Assembly (NCBI GenBank): GCA_021740385.1
Contig: JAIOZY010000006.1
Span: 62,001 to 126,000, forward strand
Length of the DNA stretch: 64,000 nt
From: Prolixibacteraceae bacterium
GTDB taxonomy: Bacteria; Bacteroidota; Bacteroidia; Bacteroidales; Prolixibacteraceae
Direction of reading: 5' to 3'
Notes under the pieces: generated by a model
Databases searched by the model: none
Seen by the model: the letters and a program-made list of their open reading frames with translations, nothing else
Told to the model about the DNA's origin: nothing
Shown here: one piece after another, positions 42,338 to 56,872 of the stretch
Numbering within the stretch: the first letter of the stretch is position 1
Layout of the letters: every line of letters begins with the position of its first letter
Program-made: the position numbers and the translations under genes

Positions 42338-44818
42338 ATGAAAAATTATCAGCTTAAAAAATTGAACAAAAGTTTTCGATCAATTTTATCGATCATCCTT
42401 TTTTTGATAGTTTCTGTTGCATGTAAACAACAAAACCAACCTGCCCGCATCGAAACCCTTTTTGACGATGACTGGAAATTTCAATTGGGCGATGTACAAG
42501 GGGCAGAAATGCCTTCGTTTAACGACAGTGGCTGGCGAAGCCTTGATTTACCTCACGACTGGAGCATTGAAGATCTTTCCAATCAGGAACCGGGAAAAGT
42601 GGTAGGGCCTTTCTCCAAAGAAAGCATTGGGACAACTGCCACAGGATATACAGTAGGCGGCACTGCCTGGTACCGTAAATCATTTTCTTTAGACAAAGAT
42701 GAAAGGTTCAGCCAGGTTATCATCAATTTCGATGGTGTTTATATGAACAGCGAAGTCTGGGTCAATGGCAAGCTGGCAGGTAAACATCCTTATGGCTATA
42801 CAGCTTTTCACTTCGACATTACCGAATTCCTTAATCCTGCCGGAACGCCCAATGTCATAGACGTAAAGGTTAAAAACGAAGGGAAAAATTCACGGTGGTA
42901 CAGCGGCTCGGGCATATACCGCCATGTATGGCTTATCCAAAAGCAACCCATTCGCATTGCGCACAATGGCTTGTTTGTAAATACCGAAAGCATTTCGGAA
43001 AATGAAGCTGATATAGCCGTATTTGCAACAGTTGAAAACAGTATAAACAACAATGCAGATGTAAAATTGCATATCCGTATTGTTGATGCCAACGGTAAGG
43101 TTGCAGCTATATCGGAAACACCGGTAAAAAGCATTCAGTCTGGAACCGAAAACATGATTCAGCGCATAAACGTGCCGCAGGCCAAATTATGGTCAACCGC
43201 AAATCCCAATCTTTACACCGCAGAAGTGGAGGTCATTGCCAACGGAAAAGTTACCGATCAAACAATAACTACCTTTGGTATCCGAACCATTCATTTCGAT
43301 GCTAAAAAAGGATTCACCCTAAACGGGAAACCCTTGTTGCTGAAAGGTGGTAACCTTCATCACGACAATGGATTTCTGGGTTCGGCAACCATCGACCGTG
43401 CCGAAGAACGCCGTGTGGAACTAATGAAAGCCAATGGCTTTAACGCCATTCGTGCAAGCCATAATCCGCCTTCGAAACAATTTCTGGATGCCTGCGATCG
43501 TCTTGGTATTTTAGTTATGGACGAAGCCTTTGATCAATGGGTACGACCTAAGAATCCACAGGATTATCATTTGTATTTTAGGGACTGGTGGAAAAAAGAC
43601 CTTAAGTCGATGATTTATCGTGACAGGAATCATCCTTCGGTTATTTTCTGGAGTATTGGTAACGAACTGAATGAACGTGCCGATTCTTTGGGCTATGCAA
43701 TCCGTAAAGAATTGGTTGCCGAAGCGCATAAGCTGGATTCGACAAGACCTGTAACCGAAGGCGTTTGTGAATTTTGGGATCATTGGGGGCGGGAATGGTC
43801 AACGGCAGCTCCTGTATTTGACGATCTGGATGTGGCCGGTTATAATTACCTGCAGAAACAATTTGAAGCGGATCATGCTGAATATCCCGACAGGATTATT
43901 GTGAGTACCGAATCGCATGCCGCCGATGCTTATGCTTACTGGCGGGGGGTTGAGAAAAACCCTTATGTAATTGGCGATTTTGTATGGACAGGTATGGATC
44001 ATTTGGGTGAGACAGGGTGTGGTAATTCAAAAATCAGTGAAGAACCCGGGCCACGGGTTGGACTTCAGCCATGGCCATGGTTTTCGAACTATTGTGGCGA
44101 CATTGACCTGTGTGGAAATAAAAAACCGCAATCGTATTACCGCGATGTGGTTTGGGATAACTGCAAAATTGAAATGATGGTACATACGCCAATCCCCGAA
44201 GGCATGGTAGAAACCTTTAGTTATTGGGGCTGGCCCGATGAATATACAAGTTGGAACTGGGCTGGCCACGAAGGCAAATTAATGGATGTCCGGGTTTTCG
44301 CTAAAAGCCCAATGGTAAGGCTCGAATTGAACGGAAAAGTAATTGGCGAACAAACCATAGACACCAGTAAAGGCATTACCGCTAATTTTAAAGTCCCGTA
44401 TGAACCAGGTGTGCTGAAAGCCATTGCATTAAACGAGGGGAAAGAAATTGCCTCGAAGGAACTGAGAACCACTGGTGCACCGGCAAAAATTAAACTTATT
44501 GCCGATCGTTCAACAATTGAGGCAAGCCGCAACGATTTATCATACATTAGCGTTGAAGTTACAGATGATGAGGGGCATGTAATACCTGATGCTGCGGTGC
44601 CTGTTACGCTTACGGTATCGGGTGTAGGCGAAATTGCCGGTTCGGGCAATGCAAACCCTACCGACATGAAGAGCTTTAACAGCCCGGTATGCAAAACTTT
44701 CCGTGGAAAGGCGCTTGCTATCCTCCGTCCGTTAAATAATAAGAAAAGCGGTACTATTACTCTTTTGGCCGAGGCGGATGGATTGGAAAGCGGAGAAGTT
44801 ATTATTCAGGTTCAATAA
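42338..44818 (+). CDS. GH2 beta-galactosidase-type lipoprotein (paralogue 2)
   Basis: The product is 826 aa, with a lipoprotein signal (Cys in IVSVACKQQ). Domains follow the same order as in paralogue 1: sugar-binding (LPHDWSIEDL), Ig-like, barrel with acid/base Glu443 in WSIGNELNE and nucleophile Glu525 in IIVSTESHA, and DUF4982/Ig-like tails. Compared with paralogue 1 it has an extra loop at ~85-110 (SKESIGTTATG) close to the expected active-site side. Keeping both suggests split specificities, such as different linkages of galactose or a different pyranose. Confidence 0.9.
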   Translation: MKNYQLKKLNKSFRSILSIILFLIVSVACKQQNQPARIETLFDDDWKFQLGDVQGAEMPSFNDSGWRSLDLPHDWSIEDLSNQEPGKVVGPFSKESIGTTATGYTVGGTAWYRKSFSLDKDERFSQVIINFDGVYMNSEVWVNGKLAGKHPYGYTAFHFDITEFLNPAGTPNVIDVKVKNEGKNSRWYSGSGIYRHVWLIQKQPIRIAHNGLFVNTESISENEADIAVFATVENSINNNADVKLHIRIVDANGKVAAISETPVKSIQSGTENMIQRINVPQAKLWSTANPNLYTAEVEVIANGKVTDQTITTFGIRTIHFDAKKGFTLNGKPLLLKGGNLHHDNGFLGSATIDRAEERRVELMKANGFNAIRASHNPPSKQFLDACDRLGILVMDEAFDQWVRPKNPQDYHLYFRDWWKKDLKSMIYRDRNHPSVIFWSIGNELNERADSLGYAIRKELVAEAHKLDSTRPVTEGVCEFWDHWGREWSTAAPVFDDLDVAGYNYLQKQFEADHAEYPDRIIVSTESHAADAYAYWRGVEKNPYVIGDFVWTGMDHLGETGCGNSKISEEPGPRVGLQPWPWFSNYCGDIDLCGNKKPQSYYRDVVWDNCKIEMMVHTPIPEGMVETFSYWGWPDEYTSWNWAGHEGKLMDVRVFAKSPMVRLELNGKVIGEQTIDTSKGITANFKVPYEPGVLKAIALNEGKEIASKELRTTGAPAKIKLIADRSTIEASRNDLSYISVEVTDDEGHVIPDAAVPVTLTVSGVGEIAGSGNANPTDMKSFNSPVCKTFRGKALAILRPLNNKKSGTITLLAEADGLESGEVIIQVQ

Positions 44819-44864
44819 ATAACAATTGATTGAAAATGAAAAATATTGCCTTAGGCTAAAATAA

Positions 44865-48989
<4,125 letters not shown>

Positions 48990-49117
48990 TGGAGGAACCA
49001 GAAGAATAATTTTAAAATATGCGAAAGTTCGTAACAGAAAAAAGTAATAGCATAATAAAACTTTATAATTGCCTGGATATTAATTTAAAGGAATAAACAC
49101 AAATAAAAAACGATATT

Positions 49118-50506
49118 ATGAACAAAAGAATTTATTTAACAACCATTTATTTTATGGCGCTGGCATTAAATTTTTCTGCCGTAGCCCAAAACAACGTTCC
49201 GGAACAATTCCCGGTAGTTCATACAAAATACACTGCCGACCCGGCACCATTGGTGTATAACGACACGGTTTTCCTTTATACCAGTCATGATGAAGATGAC
49301 GCCATGGGCTTTAAAATGGAAAATTGGTTACTCTATTCTTCTACCGATATGGTAAATTGGACTGAACACGGCATTGTAGCTTCTCTTGATGATTTCGATT
49401 GGGTACCCTATGACAATGGGGCCTGGGCGGTGCAATGTGTTGAGCGAAACGGTAAATTTTACCTCTATTGCCCCATGCCCGGAGGCGTTGGCATAGGCGT
49501 TTTAGTAGCCGATAGTCCTTACGGACCTTTTAAGGATCCAATTGGAAAACCATTAATTAAAAACAGTGATCACGACATTGACCCAACTGTTATGATTGAC
49601 GATGACGGGCAGGCATACATGTACTGGGGAAACCCCAAAGTATATTACGTGAAGCTCAACGAGGATATGATTTCCTATTCAGGTGAAATTAACCAGGAGC
49701 CTACAACACCTAAGAATTATCAGGAAGGGCCCTGGGTTTGGAAACGCAACAGCCATTATTATTTGGCTTACGCATCTACTTGTTGCCCCGAGGGAATTGG
49801 TTATGCCATGAGTAGCTCCCCCACCGGTCCCTGGGAATATAAAGGAATGATTGTCGATGCAACGGAACTAACACGTGGCAATCACCCGGGTATCATCGAA
49901 TACAAAGGAAAATCGTATTGTTTTGGACATAGTTACGATTTGCTGAAAAAAACCACACCAAAGTTTTATGAGCGCCGTTCTGTCGATATGGATGAAATGA
50001 TTTACAACCCAGATGGAACCATCCAAAACCGCCATTACTGGTCGGTTGAAGGACCTGAACAAGTGGAGGCACTGGATCCGTTCAAACGGGTTGAAGCCGA
50101 AACGATGGCCTGGAGCGAAGGCGTTAAAACAAGGTTTGAAACCGAATGGGAAGGCGATTTCGACTGGGCCAGGGGAAAACGAATTGCCGACCGTTTATTT
50201 GTAACCGAAATTAATCATGGCGATTTTATTAAAGTTAGTGGCGTCGATTTTTCTGATGGAGCTAAGTCGGTCGAAGTGAGTGTTTCCCCAATTTATGGAG
50301 GTAAAATAGAAATACGTGCCGATAAAATTGATGGCCCTGTAATTGCAACGGTTAACGTAAATAAATCAAGAAAAGAGGGTATCTGGAGCACATTTACCGC
50401 ACCGGCAAATATAAACAAAGGAGTTCATGACGTGTACTTTGTCTTCAGGGGAGAAAAGGACCTGTTCTATTTTGACTGGTGGCAGTTTAATAAAGTAAAT
50501 CAATAA
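49118..50506 (+). CDS. GH43 arabinofuranosidase/xylosidase with CBM6 (paralogue 2)
   Basis: The product is 462 aa with a signal peptide (cut near AVAQ). Key residues are Asp41 in TADPAPLVY, Asp in DIDPTVMIDDDGQAY and Glu203 in YQEGPWVW. The C-terminal CBM6 begins at ~328 (KRVEAETMAWSEG) and contains about 20 extra residues (FETEWEGDFDWARGKRIADR) that the other two CBM6 copies lack. It is likely to remove arabinose from arabinoxylan, as paralogue 1. The gap to the next esterase gene is 55 bp. Confidence 0.92.
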   Translation: MNKRIYLTTIYFMALALNFSAVAQNNVPEQFPVVHTKYTADPAPLVYNDTVFLYTSHDEDDAMGFKMENWLLYSSTDMVNWTEHGIVASLDDFDWVPYDNGAWAVQCVERNGKFYLYCPMPGGVGIGVLVADSPYGPFKDPIGKPLIKNSDHDIDPTVMIDDDGQAYMYWGNPKVYYVKLNEDMISYSGEINQEPTTPKNYQEGPWVWKRNSHYYLAYASTCCPEGIGYAMSSSPTGPWEYKGMIVDATELTRGNHPGIIEYKGKSYCFGHSYDLLKKTTPKFYERRSVDMDEMIYNPDGTIQNRHYWSVEGPEQVEALDPFKRVEAETMAWSEGVKTRFETEWEGDFDWARGKRIADRLFVTEINHGDFIKVSGVDFSDGAKSVEVSVSPIYGGKIEIRADKIDGPVIATVNVNKSRKEGIWSTFTAPANINKGVHDVYFVFRGEKDLFYFDWWQFNKVNQ

Positions 50507-50561
50507 AACGTAACATATTCATTCTAAATAACATAACAACTACGAAACTAATTTTTTACTT

Positions 50562-52949
50562 ATGAGTGCAAAACAAAACCTTTTATGCTTTTTATTTTTA
50601 ACAGGCAGTTTGTTGCTTTCTGTATTTCAGTCAAGAGCACAGATCGAAGATTTCGAGCTTGGTGGTGCTACCCGGCAAATGTTGGTTTATGCACCCTCGG
50701 GCTTAGAGCCAAACAGTCCGCTGCTGCTTTCGCTGCACGGCATGAACCAGGATATTGCCTACCAGCAAAACCAAACAAAATGGGAACTGGTAGCCAAAGA
50801 ACATGGCTTTGTTGTTGTATATCCCGGCGGTATTGGTAATTCGTGGGATATAATGGGTACACGCGACATCGATTTTATTTTGGCCATTATCGACGAGATG
50901 TACGAACGTTATGCCATTGACCGTAACAGGGTTTACCTGTCGGGTTTTTCGATGGGGGGCATGATGACTTATCATGCGGCAAACCACATAGCCGACAAAA
51001 TAGCTGCTTTTGCACCTGTTAGCGGTTACTTGATGGGTGGTCCCAACACAAACAGCTCGAGGCCAATACCCATCATCCATACCCACGGAACTACCGACGA
51101 TGTCGTAGGTTTTAGTGGCGTTCAGCCTTGTTTAGACGCATGGATTGCCCGCAATAATTGCCCGACAACCGCAGTGGTTACCAATCCGTATCCGGCCGAT
51201 AAACCCAACTCAAACGGAACCAAATATTATTGGGGACCCGGAACCGATTCTGTCGAAGTAGTGCTTCTGAGTTTAAAAAACAAAGGGCACTGGCATTCAA
51301 ACGAGCCAAACGGAGTGCATACCAGTCAGGAAATTTGGAACTTTTGCAAAAAATTCACTCTTGCATACGGTATACCCGGGTTAAAACAGGCCGTAGTGAA
51401 TGACAGCAGTCCCAAACAAATACTGCTTAATTTTACCTTGCCCATTAGCCCGGCCGATGATTACGATGGCTTTACGGTTAAAATCGACAGTCATGAAGTG
51501 GTAATTGAAAATGTTGTTTTAGCTGATTCGATGCACCTCGCTATCAACCTGAGCGACAGTATTTCGAAAAACAATCAAATTAGTGTGTCGTATCGTGCGG
51601 GTAATGTGTTATCAACTTATGAGAAAAACCTGGCCGGTTTTGAAAATGTGGTGGTCGATAACCTGTTGTTTGGTGCCCCGCCTCGTATTGTCGAAATGTG
51701 GCTCACCGAAAACGGTGACACACTAATTGCTAAATTCAACAAAAACATGCTGTTGCCTGCCGATGTTTCAACATTGGGGTTACAGGCCGAATACACCGAT
51801 ATTTTTGATATTCCTTTATCACAAAGTTCATTCTTCGAAAACGATTCAACAATATTGTGTTTCGAACTTGGCGAACAGGTATTTGCCGATTATGAGCTTT
51901 TGCTGAGTTATATGGGCGAAAATATGGCATCAGCCGATAGCGGGTTGGTCAATAATTTCACCAATTTACCCGTTAACAATACCGCCAAAGGACTGCCTGT
52001 ACAACTTGTGTCGGCAACACTCGAGGAAAATGCTTTTGCTGTTGCACTGGAGTTTACCAAACCCATGCGAATGTCCGATGGACAAATAGACCAGATGTCC
52101 ATTTTGGTGAATGATGAAAGTGTTGCTGTTAAAGAAATTTTTACAGCCAACAACACCATCCGCATTGTATTGAAAAATAACGTGTATTACGGCGATACAA
52201 TTAAAGTAAGTTATACTCCCGGTGACATAACAGCAACCGATAAGGGAGAGTTAGAAGCATTCAGCAACATTATTGCCGATAATAATTTGGCAGCACCAGA
52301 CTGGGTAGTGGTTCCGGGTATAATCGAAGCCGAAAATTATACTTTGCAATTTGGGACCGATACTGAAGTCACCGGTGATGCCGGTGGTGGCTTAAATGTA
52401 GGTTGGACCGATACCGGCGATTGGCTGGTGTATGCCATCGAGAACACGTCCGATTCAACCAATCTTGAAATAGCGTTTCGCTTTGCGGCCCAATCTTCAG
52501 GTGCACGATTCGATTATTATATAGATGATGAAAAAATTGGCTTTTTTAATGTTCCGGGTACCGGAGCATGGCAAAATTGGAACTCGGCTTCGAAAACCAT
52601 AACCATACCTGCCGGTAAGCATTACCTCAAATTTGTAACGGTTAATGGCGGTTTTAACCTCAATTACTTCGAAATTAACGAAAACACAACCGGCATTGAT
52701 GTAATTGACGAAGCGAAAGCTGTTTTTTATCCCAACCCGATTACCGATCAATTGTGTATCGATTTAAAAGGTTTTAAACACAACAAAGTGGAAATTTATA
52801 ATTTAAAGGGTGCACTTGTTAAAGTCCTGGATACCAATGGCGAGGAATTTTTGAGAATTCCGGTTAGTCTGCCCAATGGTTTATATATGGTAAAAATAAA
52901 AAATGATATTCAATCATTAAGTCAAAAAATTCAGGTGAACAAACGATAA
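50562..52949 (+). CDS. LpqC/CE1-like esterase with Ig-like, CBM6 and T9SS domains
   Basis: The product is 795 aa. After a signal peptide (cut near SRAQ) comes a poly(3-hydroxybutyrate) depolymerase/LpqC-type alpha/beta-hydrolase with Ser130 in SGFSMGGMM, an acidic site in HGTTDDVVGF and His in KGHWHSN. Three SwmB-like beta repeats follow (~275-365, 370-460, 480-570), each with a K-[FI]-x(3)-[LM]-type strand and a YSPG/YRAG-like end. Next is a CBM6 (~585-706, IEAENYTLQFG, WTDTGDWLVY) and a T9SS tail (FYPNPITDQLCIDL). Such enzymes include feruloyl and acetyl xylan esterases. The same beta repeats occur in the GH10 protein at 27886. Confidence 0.9.
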   Translation: MSAKQNLLCFLFLTGSLLLSVFQSRAQIEDFELGGATRQMLVYAPSGLEPNSPLLLSLHGMNQDIAYQQNQTKWELVAKEHGFVVVYPGGIGNSWDIMGTRDIDFILAIIDEMYERYAIDRNRVYLSGFSMGGMMTYHAANHIADKIAAFAPVSGYLMGGPNTNSSRPIPIIHTHGTTDDVVGFSGVQPCLDAWIARNNCPTTAVVTNPYPADKPNSNGTKYYWGPGTDSVEVVLLSLKNKGHWHSNEPNGVHTSQEIWNFCKKFTLAYGIPGLKQAVVNDSSPKQILLNFTLPISPADDYDGFTVKIDSHEVVIENVVLADSMHLAINLSDSISKNNQISVSYRAGNVLSTYEKNLAGFENVVVDNLLFGAPPRIVEMWLTENGDTLIAKFNKNMLLPADVSTLGLQAEYTDIFDIPLSQSSFFENDSTILCFELGEQVFADYELLLSYMGENMASADSGLVNNFTNLPVNNTAKGLPVQLVSATLEENAFAVALEFTKPMRMSDGQIDQMSILVNDESVAVKEIFTANNTIRIVLKNNVYYGDTIKVSYTPGDITATDKGELEAFSNIIADNNLAAPDWVVVPGIIEAENYTLQFGTDTEVTGDAGGGLNVGWTDTGDWLVYAIENTSDSTNLEIAFRFAAQSSGARFDYYIDDEKIGFFNVPGTGAWQNWNSASKTITIPAGKHYLKFVTVNGGFNLNYFEINENTTGIDVIDEAKAVFYPNPITDQLCIDLKGFKHNKVEIYNLKGALVKVLDTNGEEFLRIPVSLPNGLYMVKIKNDIQSLSQKIQVNKR

Positions 52950-52960
52950 AGATTAATATT

Positions 52961-55900
52961 ATGAAAATCAATATAGTAGGAGTCGTTTTTCCGATTCTTT
53001 TAACGTTGGGGATAATTGCTTCAGCGGCAGGTACAACAAATGATAAGCAGGCAATATATTTAAACACTTCTTATTTATTTGAAGAAAGGGCAGCCGACTT
53101 GGTTTCCCGTATGACACTGGAAGAAAAACAAAGTTTGCTGGGCAATACCATGGCTCCGGTACCCCGCCTTGGCATTAATAAATATGATGTTTGGGGCGAA
53201 GCCCTGCATGGGATAATGGGGCGGAACAACAACAGTGGCATGACGGCCACCTCCTTTCCCAACAGCATTGCCGTAGGCTGCACGTGGGACCCGGATCTCA
53301 TTGAGTGGGAAACCTCGGTCATTGCCGATGAAGCACGCGGTTTTAACCACGATCTTATTTTTACCCTCACATATTGGTCGCCGGTTGTTGAGCCGGCAAG
53401 GGATCCGCGCTGGGGGCGAACGGCCGAATCATTTGCCGAAGACCCGTTCCTGGTATCCAAAATTGCCGGTGGTTTTATTCGGGGTTTAATGGATGATGAT
53501 CCGAGATACCTGAAAGCAGTACCTTGTGGTAAACATTATATCGCAAACAATACGGAGTTTAACCGCCACACAGGCAGTTCCGATATGGATAGCCGCGATA
53601 TGCGCGAATTTTACCTGGCACCTTATAAAGAATTGATCGAAAAAGATAACCTGCCCTCCATTATGACAGCCTACAACGCGGTTAACGGTGTGCCGGTTTC
53701 GGCCAGTGAATTCCTTGTTGATACAATAGCCCGAAGGACCTACGGGATGAAAGGTTATGTTACGGGCGACTGCGGCGCCATATCGGATATGGTACGCGGG
53801 CATAAATATGTAAAAGACGGAGCTGAAGCCACAGCCCTGGGCCTTAAAGCCGGCGTTGATACCGATTGTGGCGGCGAATACCAAAACAATGCCATTGATG
53901 CGCTTAAACGTGGGTTGATTACCGAAACGGATATCGACCGCGCATTGATAAACATGCTGGCCATAAGGATGAGGCTGGGGGAATTCGATCCTCCCGAAAT
54001 GGTGCCTTACAGCGGAATTAAGCCCAATGTTATCAACGATCCGTCGCATCACAGTCTTGCACTTGAAGTAGCCACAAAAACCCCCGTACTTTTAAAGAAC
54101 GACGAAGTTGCTGCTAACGGAGAAAAAGCATTACCCCTTCAGGCCTGTAACATACAACAAATAGCTGTTCTGGGTCCCCAGGCCAACAAAGTTGAACTGG
54201 GCGATTACTCGGGACCGGTTGAAAACCGTTACAAAATAACCCCATTGCAAGGGATCATCGATTTTATTCAGCAAAAAAACCTAAAAATTGATGTTGTGCA
54301 CGGTGAAGGCGGTAACACGGCACGGAAAACCGATTTTTATTCACTCACCGGTTTTTCCCTCATTAGCAACCGGGGCGAATTAAAGGAATTTGATGCCACT
54401 GAATATAATGAATCGGCAAGCGGCATTATTGCTGCCGAGCGTTTTGGCCGCCGCAACTTACGCGGGATTAAAGATGGCGACTGGACGGCTTACCACAATA
54501 TCGATGTTACAAACATCGATTCGCTGATTTTCAATATTAACGTGATTTTAAGCGGCGGATCAATCGAAGTAAGGGTTGGCTCGGCTACCGGAAATGTTAT
54601 CGCATCCAGTAAGGTAGTGAGCAAAGGCAGGGGAGGCTTCTTCGGAAACAGGGTAACCATTCCGGTTAAGGTAAATACGCTGGGAATTGCCGGCCCGCAG
54701 GACCTTTACTTTGTGTTTCGTGAGCCACAACCCGAATCAACCAGCCAGGAAACACTCGACTTGGCTGCTTCGGCCGATGTGGCAATCGTTTTTGTGGGTA
54801 CCGACCAAAGTACCGGAAGGGAAGAGTCGGACAGGTTTTCGCTTGCATTGCCCGGAAACCAGCTCAACCTGATTAAATCAGTAGCTGCCGTGAACCCCAA
54901 TACAATTGTGGTTATCCAGGCAATGGGAATGGTTGAAGTTGAGGGGTTTAAGAATGACCCGCATGTTCCCGGCATTATTTTTACCGGCTACAACGGACAG
55001 GCCCAGGGCGCTGCAATGGCCAAAATTCTCTTTGGCGAAGTGAATCCCGGTGGAAAAACCAGTGTGACCTGGTATAAGTCGGTAAACGATTTGCCCGATT
55101 TTAACGATTATAACCTGCGTGCCGGTGATGGAAAAAGGGGAAGGACTTACTGGTATTTCGACGATGATGTTTCGTATGAATTTGGTTATGGATTATCGTA
55201 CACCACATTTGAATACAGTAATTTCAGCATCAGTAAAAGCAGCATTACACCAAACGAAAAAGTAACGGTAAGTGTTGATGTTCAAAACACAGGCGATGTC
55301 GATGGCGATGAAATTGTACAGGTATACGTCAGGACGCCCGATAGCCCTGTCGGATTACAACGCCCGTTTAAACGACTAAAAGGATTTAAACGGGTAACCA
55401 TTCCGGCCGGCCAGGTCAAAACCGTATCAATCGATGTCGATTGTTCCGACCTTTGGTTTTGGGACGACAAAAACAGCCGGTTAACATTCGATCAGGGTAA
55501 ATATGTTTTCGAAATTGGTGCTTCTTCAAAAGATATAAAAGGAACGGTTGAAGCCACCATGAAAGGGCAGTTTAATGCCAAATTGAAAACCGTTGTGGCC
55601 GAGGCTGATGAAATAGTGCTGAAACCGGGAGATAAAACGCGAACCCGTGTTACTGCATGTCTTACCGATGACCGGTTTATCGATATAGCTCAAGCCCGGG
55701 TTGTATATAAAAGCAACAACCCATTGGTGGTAAGTGTTGATGCAAACGGCGAAATTGTAGCACACCAGTCAGGCGTGGCATCTGTTTTCGCGTATGTTAC
55801 CTACGATGGGGTAACCGTGTCGGACGGTTTCCCGCTAAAGGTTATGCCCAACCTTACCCCCGCTGCAATTAAGGTAAACGGCAAAGCAATAAAAGGTTTC

Positions 55901-56767
55901 AGCCCCGACACAAAAGCATACAGTTACCTTGTAAAAGGTAATGCCAAAATTCCCGAAGTTTCTGCTAACGCGGTAAGCAACAATGTTGAGGTTGAAATAA
56001 CACAGGTTAGCAGTATTCCCGGTACGGCAGTTGTTAATATTGTCGATTACAATACCATCGAAAAGAACACCTATTACATCAATTTTGATGTTGCTGCTGT
56101 TGGCGATGAATTCAATAACGGGCAAGCCGGAAGCCAATGGGAATGGATAAGGGAAAACCGGGGCAATTACAGCTTCACATCTGTTCCCGGTGCACTGACC
56201 ATTACAAGCGAAAAAGGCGATGTTTCCGAAGGAAGCAACAATGCCCGCAACCTGTTGTTGCAAAGCGCCAACAACGATTGGGTCATTGAAACACAACTGG
56301 CTTGCTCGCGTACCCCTTCGCAACCCGAAAATGCCGGTATTATTGCTTGTCAGGACGATAACAATTTTGTTAAACTGATGTTCAGGGCCGTTACAAAAAC
56401 AACGAGGCAAAGAGGTGTACAGCCCGGAACAATCGACTTGCTTGTTGAAGAAAATGATATTGCCAAATCGATCGCTTCTGTTAACCTCGAAAAGGAGATA
56501 ACCGGCGAAAACCACCTGCTTTTGAAGCTTGTCAAAAAGGGCAGTACATATACTGCTTTTTATTCAGTGAACGGAAAAGATTTTGAAAAGCTTGGCGCGT
56601 CGGATCTGTTGTTGAAAGATATTAAAGCCGGGTTAATTGCCTGCGACGGGGTTATTACACAGAGCATGACCAGCACATACTGGTTCGATTCGGATACAAC
56701 AAAGCCCGATACGCCCTTTGATGTGTCTTTCGATTATTTCCATATTAAAAGCAGTGGTTTAAAATAA
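52961..56767 (+). CDS. Multi-domain GH3 beta-xylosidase-like enzyme
   Basis: The product is 1268 aa. The GH3 N-terminal barrel carries the nucleophile Asp270 in VTGDCGAISDM and the substrate motifs GKHYIANN and FHTG-like NRHTGSS. The alpha/beta sandwich is interrupted at ~470-595 by a CBM6-like domain (ASGIIAAERFG, GSIEVRVGSATG, DLYFVFRE), then resumes with DVAIVFVGTDQSTGREESDR. A fibronectin-like domain (~755-865) is followed by a Big_2-like domain (~876-963), a cadherin-like stretch (~965-1045) and a ConA-like domain (~1048-1268) like that at the end of beta-xylosidases. It probably trims xylose from oligosaccharides, but beta-glucosidase or arabinosidase activity is possible. Confidence 0.93.
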   Translation: MKINIVGVVFPILLTLGIIASAAGTTNDKQAIYLNTSYLFEERAADLVSRMTLEEKQSLLGNTMAPVPRLGINKYDVWGEALHGIMGRNNNSGMTATSFPNSIAVGCTWDPDLIEWETSVIADEARGFNHDLIFTLTYWSPVVEPARDPRWGRTAESFAEDPFLVSKIAGGFIRGLMDDDPRYLKAVPCGKHYIANNTEFNRHTGSSDMDSRDMREFYLAPYKELIEKDNLPSIMTAYNAVNGVPVSASEFLVDTIARRTYGMKGYVTGDCGAISDMVRGHKYVKDGAEATALGLKAGVDTDCGGEYQNNAIDALKRGLITETDIDRALINMLAIRMRLGEFDPPEMVPYSGIKPNVINDPSHHSLALEVATKTPVLLKNDEVAANGEKALPLQACNIQQIAVLGPQANKVELGDYSGPVENRYKITPLQGIIDFIQQKNLKIDVVHGEGGNTARKTDFYSLTGFSLISNRGELKEFDATEYNESASGIIAAERFGRRNLRGIKDGDWTAYHNIDVTNIDSLIFNINVILSGGSIEVRVGSATGNVIASSKVVSKGRGGFFGNRVTIPVKVNTLGIAGPQDLYFVFREPQPESTSQETLDLAASADVAIVFVGTDQSTGREESDRFSLALPGNQLNLIKSVAAVNPNTIVVIQAMGMVEVEGFKNDPHVPGIIFTGYNGQAQGAAMAKILFGEVNPGGKTSVTWYKSVNDLPDFNDYNLRAGDGKRGRTYWYFDDDVSYEFGYGLSYTTFEYSNFSISKSSITPNEKVTVSVDVQNTGDVDGDEIVQVYVRTPDSPVGLQRPFKRLKGFKRVTIPAGQVKTVSIDVDCSDLWFWDDKNSRLTFDQGKYVFEIGASSKDIKGTVEATMKGQFNAKLKTVVAEADEIVLKPGDKTRTRVTACLTDDRFIDIAQARVVYKSNNPLVVSVDANGEIVAHQSGVASVFAYVTYDGVTVSDGFPLKVMPNLTPAAIKVNGKAIKGFSPDTKAYSYLVKGNAKIPEVSANAVSNNVEVEITQVSSIPGTAVVNIVDYNTIEKNTYYINFDVAAVGDEFNNGQAGSQWEWIRENRGNYSFTSVPGALTITSEKGDVSEGSNNARNLLLQSANNDWVIETQLACSRTPSQPENAGIIACQDDNNFVKLMFRAVTKTTRQRGVQPGTIDLLVEENDIAKSIASVNLEKEITGENHLLLKLVKKGSTYTAFYSVNGKDFEKLGASDLLLKDIKAGLIACDGVITQSMTSTYWFDSDTTKPDTPFDVSFDYFHIKSSGLK

Positions 56768-56797
56768 ATAAATAATTTATAAACATTTGACATGAGT

Positions 56798-56872
56798 ATG
56801 AAACGATCCCGCCCAGGCGGGAGAAGTTCATCCGCCAGCTGGCGGACCTATTGAAAATAATAATTTAAACGT
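56798..56872 (+). repeat. Palindromic leader element, copy 5
   Basis: It starts ATGAAACGATCCCGCCC, has the inverted repeat CCCGCC-CA-GGCGGG and the palindrome TCCGCCAGCTGGCGGA, then an A/T tail to the start codon at 56873. It is almost identical to copy 1, about 55 kb away, over the first ~50 bp. Confidence 0.7.

Noticed and set aside
55835-56515. 226-codon minus-strand frame in the GH3 gene
   Set aside because: Opposite a clear multi-domain protein and rich in Cys, Phe and Ile as antisense frames are; no motif.
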